Positions 1 to 8,096 of a DNA stretch of 8,543 bases are shown piece after piece. A program made the translations under genes and the position numbers. Below the pieces are notes generated by a model that saw nothing but the letters and a program-made list of their open reading frames with translations, was not told where the DNA came from and searched no databases. Numbering within the stretch: position 1 is the stretch's first letter; each line of letters begins with the position of its first letter. Origin of the DNA: Candidatus Cloacimonadota bacterium. Lineage in GTDB: Bacteria; Cloacimonadota; Cloacimonadia; Cloacimonadales; TCS61. The stretch is from positions 1 through 8,543 of the forward strand of contig DAOVQH010000083.1 in assembly GCA_030628755.1 (NCBI GenBank), in the 5' to 3' direction.

Positions 1-2177
1 CAGATATCGACCCTTCTCATATCGAATATCACGGAGATAAGGATAATTTCTGGGAGATGGCAGCAACCGGTCCGTGCGGTCCTTGCTCGGAGATTCATTT
101 TGATCGTGGAGAAGAATATTGCAATTTAAAGGATGACCCGAATCACACATGTAAATTAAATGGAGATTGCCATAGATATTTTGAGCTCTGGAATCTGGTT
201 TTTATTCAGTATAATCGAGGGGAAGATGGGAAACTAACACAACTTTCCAAAAAATATGTAGATACCGGTGCTGGATTTGAGAGAACTGTACAAATTCTTC
301 AGAAAAAAGACTCAAACTATCATACAGATCTTTTTATGCCTATCATCAATAAAATTTCTGAAATTTCTGGTGTTAAATATTCAACAGATAAAAAGGGGAT
401 TTCTCATCGCGTGATCGCTGATCATATTCGTGCACTTTCATTCGCACTTGCAGATGGAGGAATGCCTTCAAATGAAGGTAGAGGATATGTTCTTAGAAGA
501 ATTTTAAGAAGAGCTGCCCGACATGGCAAACTTCTGAATATGAAAGGACCTTTCCTTTATAAACTTGTTGATAATGTTGTGGATCTGATGGGAGATCATT
601 TTAGCGAACTGCTGGAAAAACAAGCTCACATCAAACTCGTTATCAAAGCAGAAGAAGAAAGGTTTAACCTCACACTTGATAATGGAATTACAAAATTCAA
701 TGAAATTATTTCCAGCCTTAAAGAGAAAACAATATCTGGCAAAGATGCTTTCATGCTCTATGATACTTTTGGTTTCCCTATGGATTTGACCCGCATCATG
801 GCAGAAGAAAAGGGATTGAAAGTTGATGAAAAAGGATTTGAAAAAGAGATGGAAAAACAAAAGAAACGTGCCAGAGAAGCTGCAAAATTCGATTTGAAAT
901 CGGAAGAGATCGATTGGATAGAATTCAAACCGACAACGAAAACAGAATTTGTGGGTTATCGATCAAATTCAGCTTCATGTAATATTCAAAAATATTTTAT
1001 TGACGATGATAACAATGTAAAACTGGTTATTGATAAAACTTCGTTTTATGCTGAATCCGGTGGACAGATGGCAGATACGGGAAAGATTTATAATGATGAA
1101 TGCAAGATAAAAGTTACTGATGTAAAAAAGGATAATGATGTTTTTATTCATATTGGAAAGCTGGTAACTGGCGAAATTAACGAGAAAGAATATACTGCTG
1201 TCATCGACCAGGAATACCGGAAGAACATCGCCAGAAATCACACGGCGACTCATCTGCTCCACAAAGCTCTTCGGGAAGTTCTGGGAGAACATGTTCAACA
1301 AAAGGGGTCACTTGTGAATTCGGAACATCTGCGGTTCGATTTCACTCATTTCCAGCAGTTGACCAAGCGTGAGCTTGATCTGGTAGAGAAGATAGTTAAT
1401 GCAAAGATAAGGGAATGTATTGCTTTGAAAACTGAATTCAAGAATATCGATGAAGCAAAGAAAGCAGGTGCAATAGCTTTATTTGGTGAGAAATATGATG
1501 AACAGGTTCGGGTTGTATCAATTGGTGATTATTCCATGGAACTCTGTGGCGGAACACATTTAAATTTTACAGGGGAGATCGGTCTTTTCAAAATTACGTC
1601 TGAATCGTCTATTGCAGCCGGGATACGAAGGATCGAAGCTATCACAGGAGAGAAGGCTGAACAATATGTAAAACTTTTGGAAGGCGAGATTGATGATATA
1701 GTTCGTCAGTTAAATGCACCAAAGAGTTCGATATTAGAAAGATTAGAAAAAATTATCTCAGAAAATAAACAACTTCATCTTCAGCTGAGAAAAATTAAGT
1801 TTAAATCTGCAGGCAGTACACTTGATCGATTAATTCAACAGGCTATTAAAGTTAATGGCGTTAAAGTTGTTGCCGCTAAGGTCAAAGCTTCCAGCACGGA
1901 AGAGATGCGTCAGATAGGTGATCAACTTCGAGATAAGATAAAATCCGGTATCGGGGTTCTTGTCTCCGAAATTGAAAATAAAGTTTCCATCCTGGCAATT
2001 GTGACTAAAGACCTTACTGATAAATATCATGCTGGTAAAATTGTGGGTAAAGTTGCAGAGATTGTTGGTGGTCGTGGTGGCGGCAGACAGGATATGGCAA
2101 TGGCTGGTGGGAAGGATGTCTCTAAAATAGATGAAGCTATTAAGAAAGTTCCTGAAATATTGAAGAATTTAAATTAA
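1..2177 (+). CDS. alaS: Alanyl-tRNA synthetase, 5'-truncated by the window edge
   Basis: Charges tRNA-Ala with alanine in the cytoplasm and clears mischarged Ser/Gly-tRNA-Ala. The reading frame is open from base 3, so the ATG at 57 is internal. It is preceded by in-frame codons ending NFWE, giving the family signature NFWEMAATGPCGPCSE of the class II catalytic core. About 724 residues are visible; the family is usually near 870, so roughly 150 N-terminal residues, including motif 1, are missing. Further landmarks are ELWNLVFIQYNR and the DTGAGFER motif (bases about 260-285). The editing-domain zinc ligands are HTATH (1239-1253) and CGGTH (1545-1559). The DHHA1/C-Ala glycine-rich segment GGRGGGRQDMAMAGG lies near the end. 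All editing and zinc residues are present and there is no frameshift. TAA at 2175-2177 is followed after 3 nt by a hairpin. Confidence 0.97.
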   Translation, partial: DIDPSHIEYHGDKDNFWEMAATGPCGPCSEIHFDRGEEYCNLKDDPNHTCKLNGDCHRYFELWNLVFIQYNRGEDGKLTQLSKKYVDTGAGFERTVQILQKKDSNYHTDLFMPIINKISEISGVKYSTDKKGISHRVIADHIRALSFALADGGMPSNEGRGYVLRRILRRAARHGKLLNMKGPFLYKLVDNVVDLMGDHFSELLEKQAHIKLVIKAEEERFNLTLDNGITKFNEIISSLKEKTISGKDAFMLYDTFGFPMDLTRIMAEEKGLKVDEKGFEKEMEKQKKRAREAAKFDLKSEEIDWIEFKPTTKTEFVGYRSNSASCNIQKYFIDDDNNVKLVIDKTSFYAESGGQMADTGKIYNDECKIKVTDVKKDNDVFIHIGKLVTGEINEKEYTAVIDQEYRKNIARNHTATHLLHKALREVLGEHVQQKGSLVNSEHLRFDFTHFQQLTKRELDLVEKIVNAKIRECIALKTEFKNIDEAKKAGAIALFGEKYDEQVRVVSIGDYSMELCGGTHLNFTGEIGLFKITSESSIAAGIRRIEAITGEKAEQYVKLLEGEIDDIVRQLNAPKSSILERLEKIISENKQLHLQLRKIKFKSAGSTLDRLIQQAIKVNGVKVVAAKVKASSTEEMRQIGDQLRDKIKSGIGVLVSEIENKVSILAIVTKDLTDKYHAGKIVGKVAEIVGGRGGGRQDMAMAGGKDVSKIDEAIKKVPEILKNLN

Positions 2178-2180
2178 ACA

Positions 2181-2210
2181 CCCCGATACAGGGTAAACCT
2201 CCTTACGGGG
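2181..2210. repeat. CCCC/GGGG hairpin module, copy 1 (possible alaS transcript end)
   Basis: CCCCG (2181-2185) can pair with CGGGG (2206-2210), starting 3 nt after the alaS stop. A shorter AGG/CCT pairing is possible inside the 20-nt loop. No T-run follows, so it is not a classic intrinsic terminator. The right edge ACGGGGCA and the following CGAAA..CCGAAAA pattern match the hairpin after the regulator gene (8052-8108), which suggests a repeated intergenic module. A termination or mRNA-stabilising role is inference. Confidence 0.5.
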
Positions 2211-2213
2211 CAG

Positions 2214-2240
2214 ACCGAAAACACCGAAAACACTGAAAAA
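2214..2240. repeat. Degenerate 9-bp tandem units; left arm of an inverted repeat
   Basis: Three consecutive 9-mers are visible: ACCGAAAAC, ACCGAAAAC, ACTGAAAAA. Bases 2220-2238 (AACACCGAAAACACTGAAA) recur in inverted orientation at 2661-2680, with one extra A there. The two arms enclose the GxxExxY gene. Confidence 0.75.
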
Positions 2241-2273
2241 AGTGCAATGTTATTGAAAAAATAGAGATAGAAA

Positions 2274-2618
2274 ATGACAGAACTGCTTTATTCAGATTTA
2301 ACAAAAAAAATCCGCCAAGCAGCTTTTGAAGTGCATCAATATTTTGGAAATGGTTTCCTGGAAAAAGTCTATGAAAATACTCTTAAGTATAAATTAATAA
2401 AATTAGAGATGATTGTAAAACAACAAGAACCTATAAAAGTTTATTATGAGAATAAAATTATTGTTGGTGAATATATTGCTGATCTTATCGTAGAAAATAT
2501 AATTATAATAGAGGTTAAAGCCGTTAAAACTCTTGATAAAATCCATTTTTCTCAATTAAAGAACTGTCTTAAAGCTACGAAATTTCGCTTATGGTTACTC
2601 ATAAATTTTGGTTCGTAA
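2274..2618 (+). CDS. GxxExxY family protein (PD-(D/E)XK nuclease-like), probably C-terminally truncated by a nonsense codon
   Basis: This is a 114-residue protein of the GxxExxY family (PD-(D/E)XK_3 type), whose function is not established. The name-giving motif is seen as NGFLEKVYENTL (residues about 26-37). A nuclease-fold core follows, with an Asp in YIADLIVEN and then EVKA about ten residues later. The conserved C-terminal stretch HFSQLKNCLKATKFRLWLLINFGS is also present. Family members usually continue after FGS with a segment like xKLEFKRI. Here the frame hits TAA (2616-2618) and then reads QMQFKRIIL before TAA at 2646-2648. The stop therefore looks like a point nonsense mutation removing about ten residues, and the PD-(D/E)XK core is intact. 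Only a weak AGAGA (2264-2268) precedes the ATG. The gene sits between inverted repeats in the alaS/glycosyltransferase spacer and looks like an inserted cassette. Confidence 0.85.
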   Translation: MTELLYSDLTKKIRQAAFEVHQYFGNGFLEKVYENTLKYKLIKLEMIVKQQEPIKVYYENKIIVGEYIADLIVENIIIIEVKAVKTLDKIHFSQLKNCLKATKFRLWLLINFGS

Positions 2619-2655
2619 CAAATGCAGTTTAAAAGAATAATTCTATAACAAAATC

Positions 2656-2680
2656 GGTGCTTTCAGTGTTTTTCGGTGTT
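2656..2680. repeat. Right arm of the inverted repeat flanking the GxxExxY gene
   Basis: On the minus strand, bases 2680-2661 read AACACCGAAAAACACTGAAA, matching the left arm at 2220-2238 except for one inserted A. The minus-strand pattern continues with another CACCGA unit, so this arm is also made of CAC(C/T)GAAA-type units. It ends 8 nt before the start codon of the glycosyltransferase gene. Confidence 0.75.
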
Positions 2681-2688
2681 AAATTATT

Positions 2689-3675
2689 ATGAAAAAAATT
2701 CTCATTATTCGTCTCAGCTCAATTGGTGATATTGTTCTCACCCAACCTGTTGCACAAGTTCTCAGAGAAACCTATCCCAAAGCTTCAATAGAATATCTTA
2801 CAAAAAAGCCATTCATTGGTTTAGTAAAATCTTTTGGATGTGTAGATAAAATTCATATATGGAATAATAAAAATACACTTCTAAAGAAATTAAGAGAACA
2901 AAAATTTGATGTTGTTATTGATCTCCATTCAAAATTAAATACTTTTTTTATCAAACTATCAGTGCGTGGTAGGAAAACAGTTACTTACAGCAAAAAGCAT
3001 TTCCTCAGGTGGAAAATAATAAAAAAGCTTACTAATAAATCTATATTATCAACTGTAGATGTTTATTTTACTGCTTTAAGTAAATTGGGTATTAAGAAAA
3101 AAATTGAATATCCAAAATTATATCCAAATCTTAAGCAGAATAATATTAAGAACTTTAGAAAGGATTACCCGGATAGGCAATTAATTGGTATTTTCCCGGG
3201 TGCATTACATAAAACTAAAATATACCCTCTCGATAAATTGGCTGAGTTCATAAATTTAATCCCTGAAGATTGGGAATGTAAATTTATAATTCTAGGTTCA
3301 GGTTCTGAAAAAGAATTATCTGAAGAACTTGCAACTAAATCCAAACTGGATTTAATGAATCTTTGTGGAGAATTTGATATTCCCGATTTAATTGGGGTAA
3401 TAGATAAGCTTGATGGGGTGATTTCTAACGATAGTGGACCAATGCATATTGCTGCTGCTTTAGGGATACCGCAGATTGCTATTTTTGGAGCCACCCATCC
3501 AAAACTCGGATTTGCTCCTTTAAATAAAAGGTCGGTTGTTCTATCTTCAAATATTTCTTGCCAACCATGTTCCTTACATGGTGGAGATAGGTGTCCTAAG
3601 AAGCATTTTCTCTGCATGAAATCAATTTCTCCTGAACTGATAAAAGACAGTTTAGCGAAAATTCTAAAATTCTAA
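2689..3675 (+). CDS. Glycosyltransferase family 9 protein, lipopolysaccharide heptosyltransferase type
   Basis: This 328-residue protein has the two-Rossmann GT-B layout of GT9 enzymes, which transfer heptose from ADP-heptose to the inner core of lipopolysaccharide at the cytoplasmic face of the inner membrane. The N-terminus MKKILIIRLSSIGDIVLTQP is diagnostic, with the GD at 13-14 where the family's catalytic Asp lies. The second domain starts at about residue 165 (LIGIFPGALHKTKIYP). The nucleotide-sugar site is SNDSGPMHIAAALGIPQIAIFGATHP (246-271). Four cysteines (291, 294, 302, 309) form a CxxC...C...C pattern seen in some family members. Acceptor specificity (WaaC-, WaaF- or WaaQ-like) cannot be assigned. 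The start is fixed by the conserved N-terminus, yet no Shine-Dalgarno is visible, because an inverted-repeat arm occupies that position. Confidence 0.92.
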   Translation: MKKILIIRLSSIGDIVLTQPVAQVLRETYPKASIEYLTKKPFIGLVKSFGCVDKIHIWNNKNTLLKKLREQKFDVVIDLHSKLNTFFIKLSVRGRKTVTYSKKHFLRWKIIKKLTNKSILSTVDVYFTALSKLGIKKKIEYPKLYPNLKQNNIKNFRKDYPDRQLIGIFPGALHKTKIYPLDKLAEFINLIPEDWECKFIILGSGSEKELSEELATKSKLDLMNLCGEFDIPDLIGVIDKLDGVISNDSGPMHIAAALGIPQIAIFGATHPKLGFAPLNKRSVVLSSNISCQPCSLHGGDRCPKKHFLCMKSISPELIKDSLAKILKF

Positions 3676-3696
3676 TTCAATATAATCATAATCAGA

Positions 3697-3713
3697 TGTA
3701 AATTTTTTTTACA
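3697..3713. other. Small AT-rich inverted repeat after the glycosyltransferase gene
   Basis: TGTAAA (3697-3702) and TTTACA (3708-3713) are perfectly complementary around a T5 loop. The stem is only 6 bp and AT-rich, so a terminator is doubtful. Lying about 14 bp upstream of a candidate -35 box, it could instead be a binding site for a dimeric regulator. Neither role can be shown from sequence. Confidence 0.3.
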
Positions 3714-3726
3714 CACAAAAACTTTG

Positions 3727-3756
3727 TTGACAAATTAGACACTGCAATTTTTTTAT
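3727..3756 (+). promoter_or_regulatory. Candidate sigma-70-type promoter for the sigma-54 regulator gene
   Basis: A perfect TTGACA -35 box lies at 3727-3732. A weak -10 candidate TTTTAT (3751-3756, 4 of 6 consensus bases) follows after an 18-bp spacer, about 30 nt before the start codon at 3787. The spacer between the genes is 111 bp and AT-rich, which raises the chance of accidental matches, especially for the -10 box. Confidence 0.4.
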
Positions 3757-3786
3757 CTTTCAACATTTGAACAAGTAGAGGATGTT

Positions 3787-6700
3787 ATGAGTAAAAAAAT
3801 TGAGAATATTTTAGCAAAGTTTGTAACAAAGGATTTTTCACTCATAGAAGATATAAGCAAGCAGTTGAAAATAGAAGAGAGTAAAATAATTGAATTAATA
3901 GGAGAATCTGGCTCAGGCAAATCTTTAATTTTCAAAACCCTTTCTAATACCTTGGAAAAGGAGGAATTACCTTTTGTTTATTACATACCCAGCATTTTCA
4001 AATACAACCAGTTTAAAGAAATAGTAAAGCTTGTTACCAACATCTCAGATAAGATATATTCTGAGATTCTGAAAAAATCACAGGAATTTAATTTTAAGAA
4101 TAAATATGACCTCTTTTACTATTTTACTGAAAATCTCAGTGAAAGTAAAGTGCTTAAATCTAAAACAATCATAATATATGGGGGCTGTAACCTTGATAAC
4201 TATACAATCGATTTTATACAATATTTGATTCAATATTCATCAAAAGTTAATATACAATTTATAATTTTCACAAGAAAAGAGACATTTTCATTCTCTCAGA
4301 AAATTCATATTCCTATCCCAAAAGCTGAAGATATCCGTGAAGTTATTAAAATTCTTATACCGGATAAAAAGAGTAAATTTGCTACAGAAAGCGAAATCGT
4401 TGAAAATATTTCTGGTGGGAATCTATTTATGATAAACTACATATTGAGTCATTTGTTATTAAAAGATAAAACTTTCGATTTTAATTCGTTTATTGATAAA
4501 AAGATTGATATTAAAACAATTCTTACTCAAAACATAAAAGCACTTAATGAAACCCAATCGAGATTGCTTTTTACAGTGTTCCTTCTGGATACAAATGCAA
4601 CTGTTCCCAATTTGAAGAAACTTTTTGACACTAATATTTTAAACAAACACCTTATGGAACTATCTAAAAGGAAACTAATATTTGAATTAGATAAGAAATA
4701 TTATATAAAGAAGGTTTCAGGAATAAAAGAGTATTTTTTCAGTATATCCAAAACTAAGCAGAAAGAATATTACAAACCGGTTATCAAAATACTGGATAAA
4801 GAACAAATTTTTGATTTATGCATAATTATTAACGATTGTGATATTACAATATTCGATCGGATTATAGATGATCTATCAAAAGTAAAAGATTTTCAGTCAC
4901 TGATTGAAATTTATAAAATTTATCTAAAAAAAATAGATAGGCCAGAGAAAGAAATTGAAATTCTTGTAGAGCTTGGTAAAGCAAGTAAGAACCTGGCAAG
5001 AATTGAGAATGCAGCGGAATATTTCCGACAGGCTCTTAAAATCTGCGTAAAAAACTCTCTTTCTACAGATGAAGTTGTGTACTATCTGGCAGATAGCCTG
5101 TTTGCCATGAATTCATCTGCTTTTGCCTTAGAGATTTTGAAGAAAAATTCCCCTACTTCTGAAGATAGTATATTAATTTGTAGAACAGCTCTTTTGAAAG
5201 CAGAAATACTTCAAGATATGGAGAAACTGGAAGAAGCCAGAGAAATAACTGAAGAAACTTTCCATATTGCAGACCAGATTAAGGACATAGATGTTCGCTT
5301 TGAAGTGAAAGCTGATTTAAAGAAAATGATGGGAAAAGTCTACTACTCATGGGTTGATTGGAATAAAGCACAAACAGAGTTCGAGGATGCAGAGAAATTG
5401 TATCTTAAAGTTAATAACTTAGAAGGTCTGGCAGCAGTTTATAATAACCTTGGTGTGCTGGCAATGTACCGGGGTGAAGGAAAAAATGCTGAATCTCTTT
5501 TCCTGAAAAGTTTGAAATATGAAAAAGAAAAGTATAATCTCAGTGGTATTTCTGTTTGTTATAGTAATCTTGGATATATCTTCGAAGATAAAAGTGATTA
5601 CAAAAAATCTCTGTATTACTTGAATGAAGCATTAAAAATCCAAAAACTTTTAAGCGACAGAAATAAAATAACAACTATATATCTGAATATTGGGGTCGCA
5701 TATATGGATAATGGTAAGTACAAAAAGGCAGAAGAAGCTTTTAACCAATTGTTAGAAATTGCCATTGAATTCAATATGTATGACAATGTAATTGCTGCTC
5801 TAAACAATTTAGGTGCTCTTTTCTTCAAATCCGGTAATTTTCAAAAGGCTATAGATTATTATGAAAGAGCAATAGAAAAATCCAAAGACAATAATTTTAA
5901 TGATGGCTTGATAAAATCCTATAATAATATGGGTGAGTTATTTGAAAAACGTGGTGAATATAATATTGCTTACGATTATTATTCAAAAAGCAAAGAACTG
6001 TTGCCTAATATTTCCGATGAGTTGATGAAAGCAGAGCTTTATGGGAACCTGGGGAGTGTTCTCACAGCTCTTCATAAATTCAAAGAAGCATATCCGTACC
6101 TGGTGGAAAGTTATGACTTCTTTAAAAGCCTTAACCACAGAAATAAGATCATCGAGGGTGCTCAAAAACAGGCTTTCTATTTTATTCATACCAGGAATTA
6201 CGAAAGTGCAAATTATTATATCGATTCCGCTTTGAAGCTTGCAGAAGAAATTGGCGATGAATTTCATATTGGCAAATGCTATTATCTTAGAGCTTTGCTT
6301 GAAAAAAATAATTCAGAACTAGCTTTGGATATGTTGAAAAAAGCTATTGAAATGTTTGTAAAAACAAAAAATGATTTTGAACTGGCAATGACAAATTATG
6401 AGTATGCTTCTTTACTTCTGGAAAAAGAAGATTGGGAACAAGCTCTACAAATTCTTAGGGATAACAGTAAGATAATTAAGCATTTCGAGGCTATCAAATT
6501 CCTGGAAAAGAATGATATTCTAATTCAAAAGATAAATAAAAAATATACTATTGAACTCAAGGAATCTAAATTACAGGAAACAATACTTAACAAGTTCTAT
6601 GAGATAACTCAAGAATTAAATGATATTACTGATTTTGACATCCTGATTGAAAATGCGCTTGATAAGCTTGTGGACTTTTCAGAAGCTGATGGAGGGATAT

Positions 6701-8034
6701 TTACCCTTTATTATAATCAGCTGGTAAAAGATTCCTGGGATTATATTATTTTTAGTAATTTTACTAATGAGGATAAAGATTTTGTAATGATGATGGATCT
6801 GGTTAGAAAAACCTTTGATGAAGGGGTCAGCCAGAATTATAAACAACCTCATTTCGCACCTGAATACAACAATATAATTTCATTTCCGCTGGTTGTAAGA
6901 AATGACAAAAAAGGCGTTATCTGTCTTTTCACCAAACATGGGTCACATTATTTTACCGAGAAAATGTATAATCTCGTTAGTGCTCTATGTAACCAGATTG
7001 TTGTAACAGTTGAAAATATCACCTATGAGAATCTCCAGAAATCACATGAAGTAATTAGAGAAGAACTGGCAGCATCCAGCACCTTCACGAACATTATTGG
7101 TAAAAGTGAGAAAATACAGGGAATTTTTCGGATGATAGAAAAAATAAAAAATACTCCGACAACTATTCTTCTGGAAGGAGCAAGTGGTACGGGTAAGGAA
7201 CTTATTGCCCGAGCAATCCACTATAATAGTAACCGCAGGAATAAAAAATTCGTTGCTCAGTATTGTGGAGCACTTCCCGAAACTCTCCTGGAAAGCGAAC
7301 TTTTTGGACATATCAAAGGTTCTTTTACCGGTGCAACCCATGATAAAAAAGGACTCTTTGAAGTTGCAGATGGGGGAACATTCTTCCTGGATGAAATTGC
7401 TGATATCAGTCTTTCTACTCAGGCAAAACTACTTAGATTTCTGCAGGAAGGAGAAATAAAAAGAGTTGGTTCTACCCAAACTCAGAAGGTTGATGTTCGG
7501 GTTATATGTGCAACAAATGTTTCCCTACAGGACAGAGTAAAAAAAGGTGAATTCAGGGTGGATTTATTTTATCGCTTGAATGTTATCAGAATAGAAATTC
7601 CTTCATTAAAAGAAAGAAAATCTGATATTCCCCTGCTTGCTGTTCACTTTCTTGATAAGTACTGTAGTAAGATGGATAAAAATGTTAATGGTATTACAGA
7701 AGAGGCTATGATGTATTTAATGAATTATGATTGGCCCGGAAATATCCGACAACTTGAGAACGAAATAGAACGAGCTGTCACACTCGCAGAGGATGATTCA
7801 TCAATAAAGTCTTCTGATCTTTCTGAGGAAATATTCCGTTTTGAAGAACATGTAGAAGCTGTTAGTTTGCTTGATAAGAAATCTTTGAAGGATGCAGTGG
7901 AAAAACTGGAAAAACAGATGATTGTGAATGTCCTTAACGAACATGATTGGAACCAGACTAAAGCAGCCAAAACTCTTGGCCTAAGCAGACAGGGATTGAT
8001 AAAGAAAATGCAAAGGTATAAAATTGTGAAATAA
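3787..8034 (+). CDS. Multidomain sigma-54-dependent transcriptional activator: STAND-like NTPase, TPR array, GAF, sigma-54 AAA+, Fis-type HTH
   Basis: This 1415-residue cytoplasmic regulator should remodel sigma-54 RNA polymerase at -24/-12 promoters. Residues about 10-310 resemble AAA_16/STAND ATPases: Walker A GESGSGKS (39-46), a Walker B-like strand [12 protein letters not shown] (127-138) lacking the usual acidic pair, FTRKE (161-165), a [11 protein letters not shown] motif and a helical/winged region. Residues about 390-895 are TPRs, with YNNLG-type helix starts repeating every 40 residues. Residues about 935-1075 look like a divergent GAF domain. Residues 1102-1340 are the sigma-54 activator domain: Walker A GASGTGKE (1131-1138), GSFTGA (1178-1183) replacing the usual GAFTGA, Walker B TFFLDE, arginines in [10 protein letters not shown], and [10 protein letters not shown] (sensor II). 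Residues 1365-1412 are a Fis-type HTH with [21 protein letters not shown] at 3777-3781 supports the start. No kinase or receiver domain is present. Activation is probably by ligand or protein binding; targets are unknown. Confidence 0.93.
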   Translation: MSKKIENILAKFVTKDFSLIEDISKQLKIEESKIIELIGESGSGKSLIFKTLSNTLEKEELPFVYYIPSIFKYNQFKEIVKLVTNISDKIYSEILKKSQEFNFKNKYDLFYYFTENLSESKVLKSKTIIIYGGCNLDNYTIDFIQYLIQYSSKVNIQFIIFTRKETFSFSQKIHIPIPKAEDIREVIKILIPDKKSKFATESEIVENISGGNLFMINYILSHLLLKDKTFDFNSFIDKKIDIKTILTQNIKALNETQSRLLFTVFLLDTNATVPNLKKLFDTNILNKHLMELSKRKLIFELDKKYYIKKVSGIKEYFFSISKTKQKEYYKPVIKILDKEQIFDLCIIINDCDITIFDRIIDDLSKVKDFQSLIEIYKIYLKKIDRPEKEIEILVELGKASKNLARIENAAEYFRQALKICVKNSLSTDEVVYYLADSLFAMNSSAFALEILKKNSPTSEDSILICRTALLKAEILQDMEKLEEAREITEETFHIADQIKDIDVRFEVKADLKKMMGKVYYSWVDWNKAQTEFEDAEKLYLKVNNLEGLAAVYNNLGVLAMYRGEGKNAESLFLKSLKYEKEKYNLSGISVCYSNLGYIFEDKSDYKKSLYYLNEALKIQKLLSDRNKITTIYLNIGVAYMDNGKYKKAEEAFNQLLEIAIEFNMYDNVIAALNNLGALFFKSGNFQKAIDYYERAIEKSKDNNFNDGLIKSYNNMGELFEKRGEYNIAYDYYSKSKELLPNISDELMKAELYGNLGSVLTALHKFKEAYPYLVESYDFFKSLNHRNKIIEGAQKQAFYFIHTRNYESANYYIDSALKLAEEIGDEFHIGKCYYLRALLEKNNSELALDMLKKAIEMFVKTKNDFELAMTNYEYASLLLEKEDWEQALQILRDNSKIIKHFEAIKFLEKNDILIQKINKKYTIELKESKLQETILNKFYEITQELNDITDFDILIENALDKLVDFSEADGGIFTLYYNQLVKDSWDYIIFSNFTNEDKDFVMMMDLVRKTFDEGVSQNYKQPHFAPEYNNIISFPLVVRNDKKGVICLFTKHGSHYFTEKMYNLVSALCNQIVVTVENITYENLQKSHEVIREELAASSTFTNIIGKSEKIQGIFRMIEKIKNTPTTILLEGASGTGKELIARAIHYNSNRRNKKFVAQYCGALPETLLESELFGHIKGSFTGATHDKKGLFEVADGGTFFLDEIADISLSTQAKLLRFLQEGEIKRVGSTQTQKVDVRVICATNVSLQDRVKKGEFRVDLFYRLNVIRIEIPSLKERKSDIPLLAVHFLDKYCSKMDKNVNGITEEAMMYLMNYDWPGNIRQLENEIERAVTLAEDDSSIKSSDLSEEIFRFEEHVEAVSLLDKKSLKDAVEKLEKQMIVNVLNEHDWNQTKAAKTLGLSRQGLIKKMQRYKIVK

Positions 8035-8051
8035 ATTACCCGCGAAATTCA

Positions 8052-8083
8052 CCCCTTTAGATAGACTTTGTCATCTAACGGGG
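8052..8083. repeat. CCCC/GGGG hairpin module, copy 2 (possible transcript end)
   Basis: A strong hairpin starts 17 nt after the regulator's stop. CCCC pairs with GGGG (8080-8083). After one T/C mismatch, TTAGAT pairs with ATCTAA, and after a bulged A, GAC pairs with GTC around a TTT loop. No T-tract follows. The right border ACGGGGCA and the following CGAAA...GCGAAAA text match the module after alaS at 2181-2230. It may act as a terminator, a 3'-end stabiliser or a REP-like element. Confidence 0.6.
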
Positions 8084-8096
8084 CAAGCACGAAATA

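Noticed and set aside
504..860. Minus-strand open frame inside alaS, and similar ones inside the glycosyltransferase and regulator genes
   Set aside because: They lie wholly opposite clearly conserved coding sequence, have no recognisable motifs, and are explained as shadow frames.
2197..2205. ACCTCCTTA, identical to the anti-Shine-Dalgarno end of 16S rRNA, inside the loop of the first hairpin
   Set aside because: Only nine bases match and no other 16S sequence is nearby. The related hairpin at 8052-8083 does not share it, so it is probably coincidence.
3727..3756. Possible sigma-54 promoter for the regulator itself around the TGCA at 3743-3746
   Set aside because: No GG lies 10 bp upstream of the GC; the bases there are AA. 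A sigma-70-type reading fits better.
6041..6235. Plus-strand 64-codon frame within the regulator's TPR region
   Set aside because: It overlaps a continuous TPR-coding frame in another phase and has no family signature.
7318..7335. GSFTGA in place of GAFTGA as a possible loss of sigma-54 contact
   Set aside because: The key Phe-Thr-Gly residues are intact and Ser at the second position is a conservative change, so there is no basis for calling the activator domain defective.
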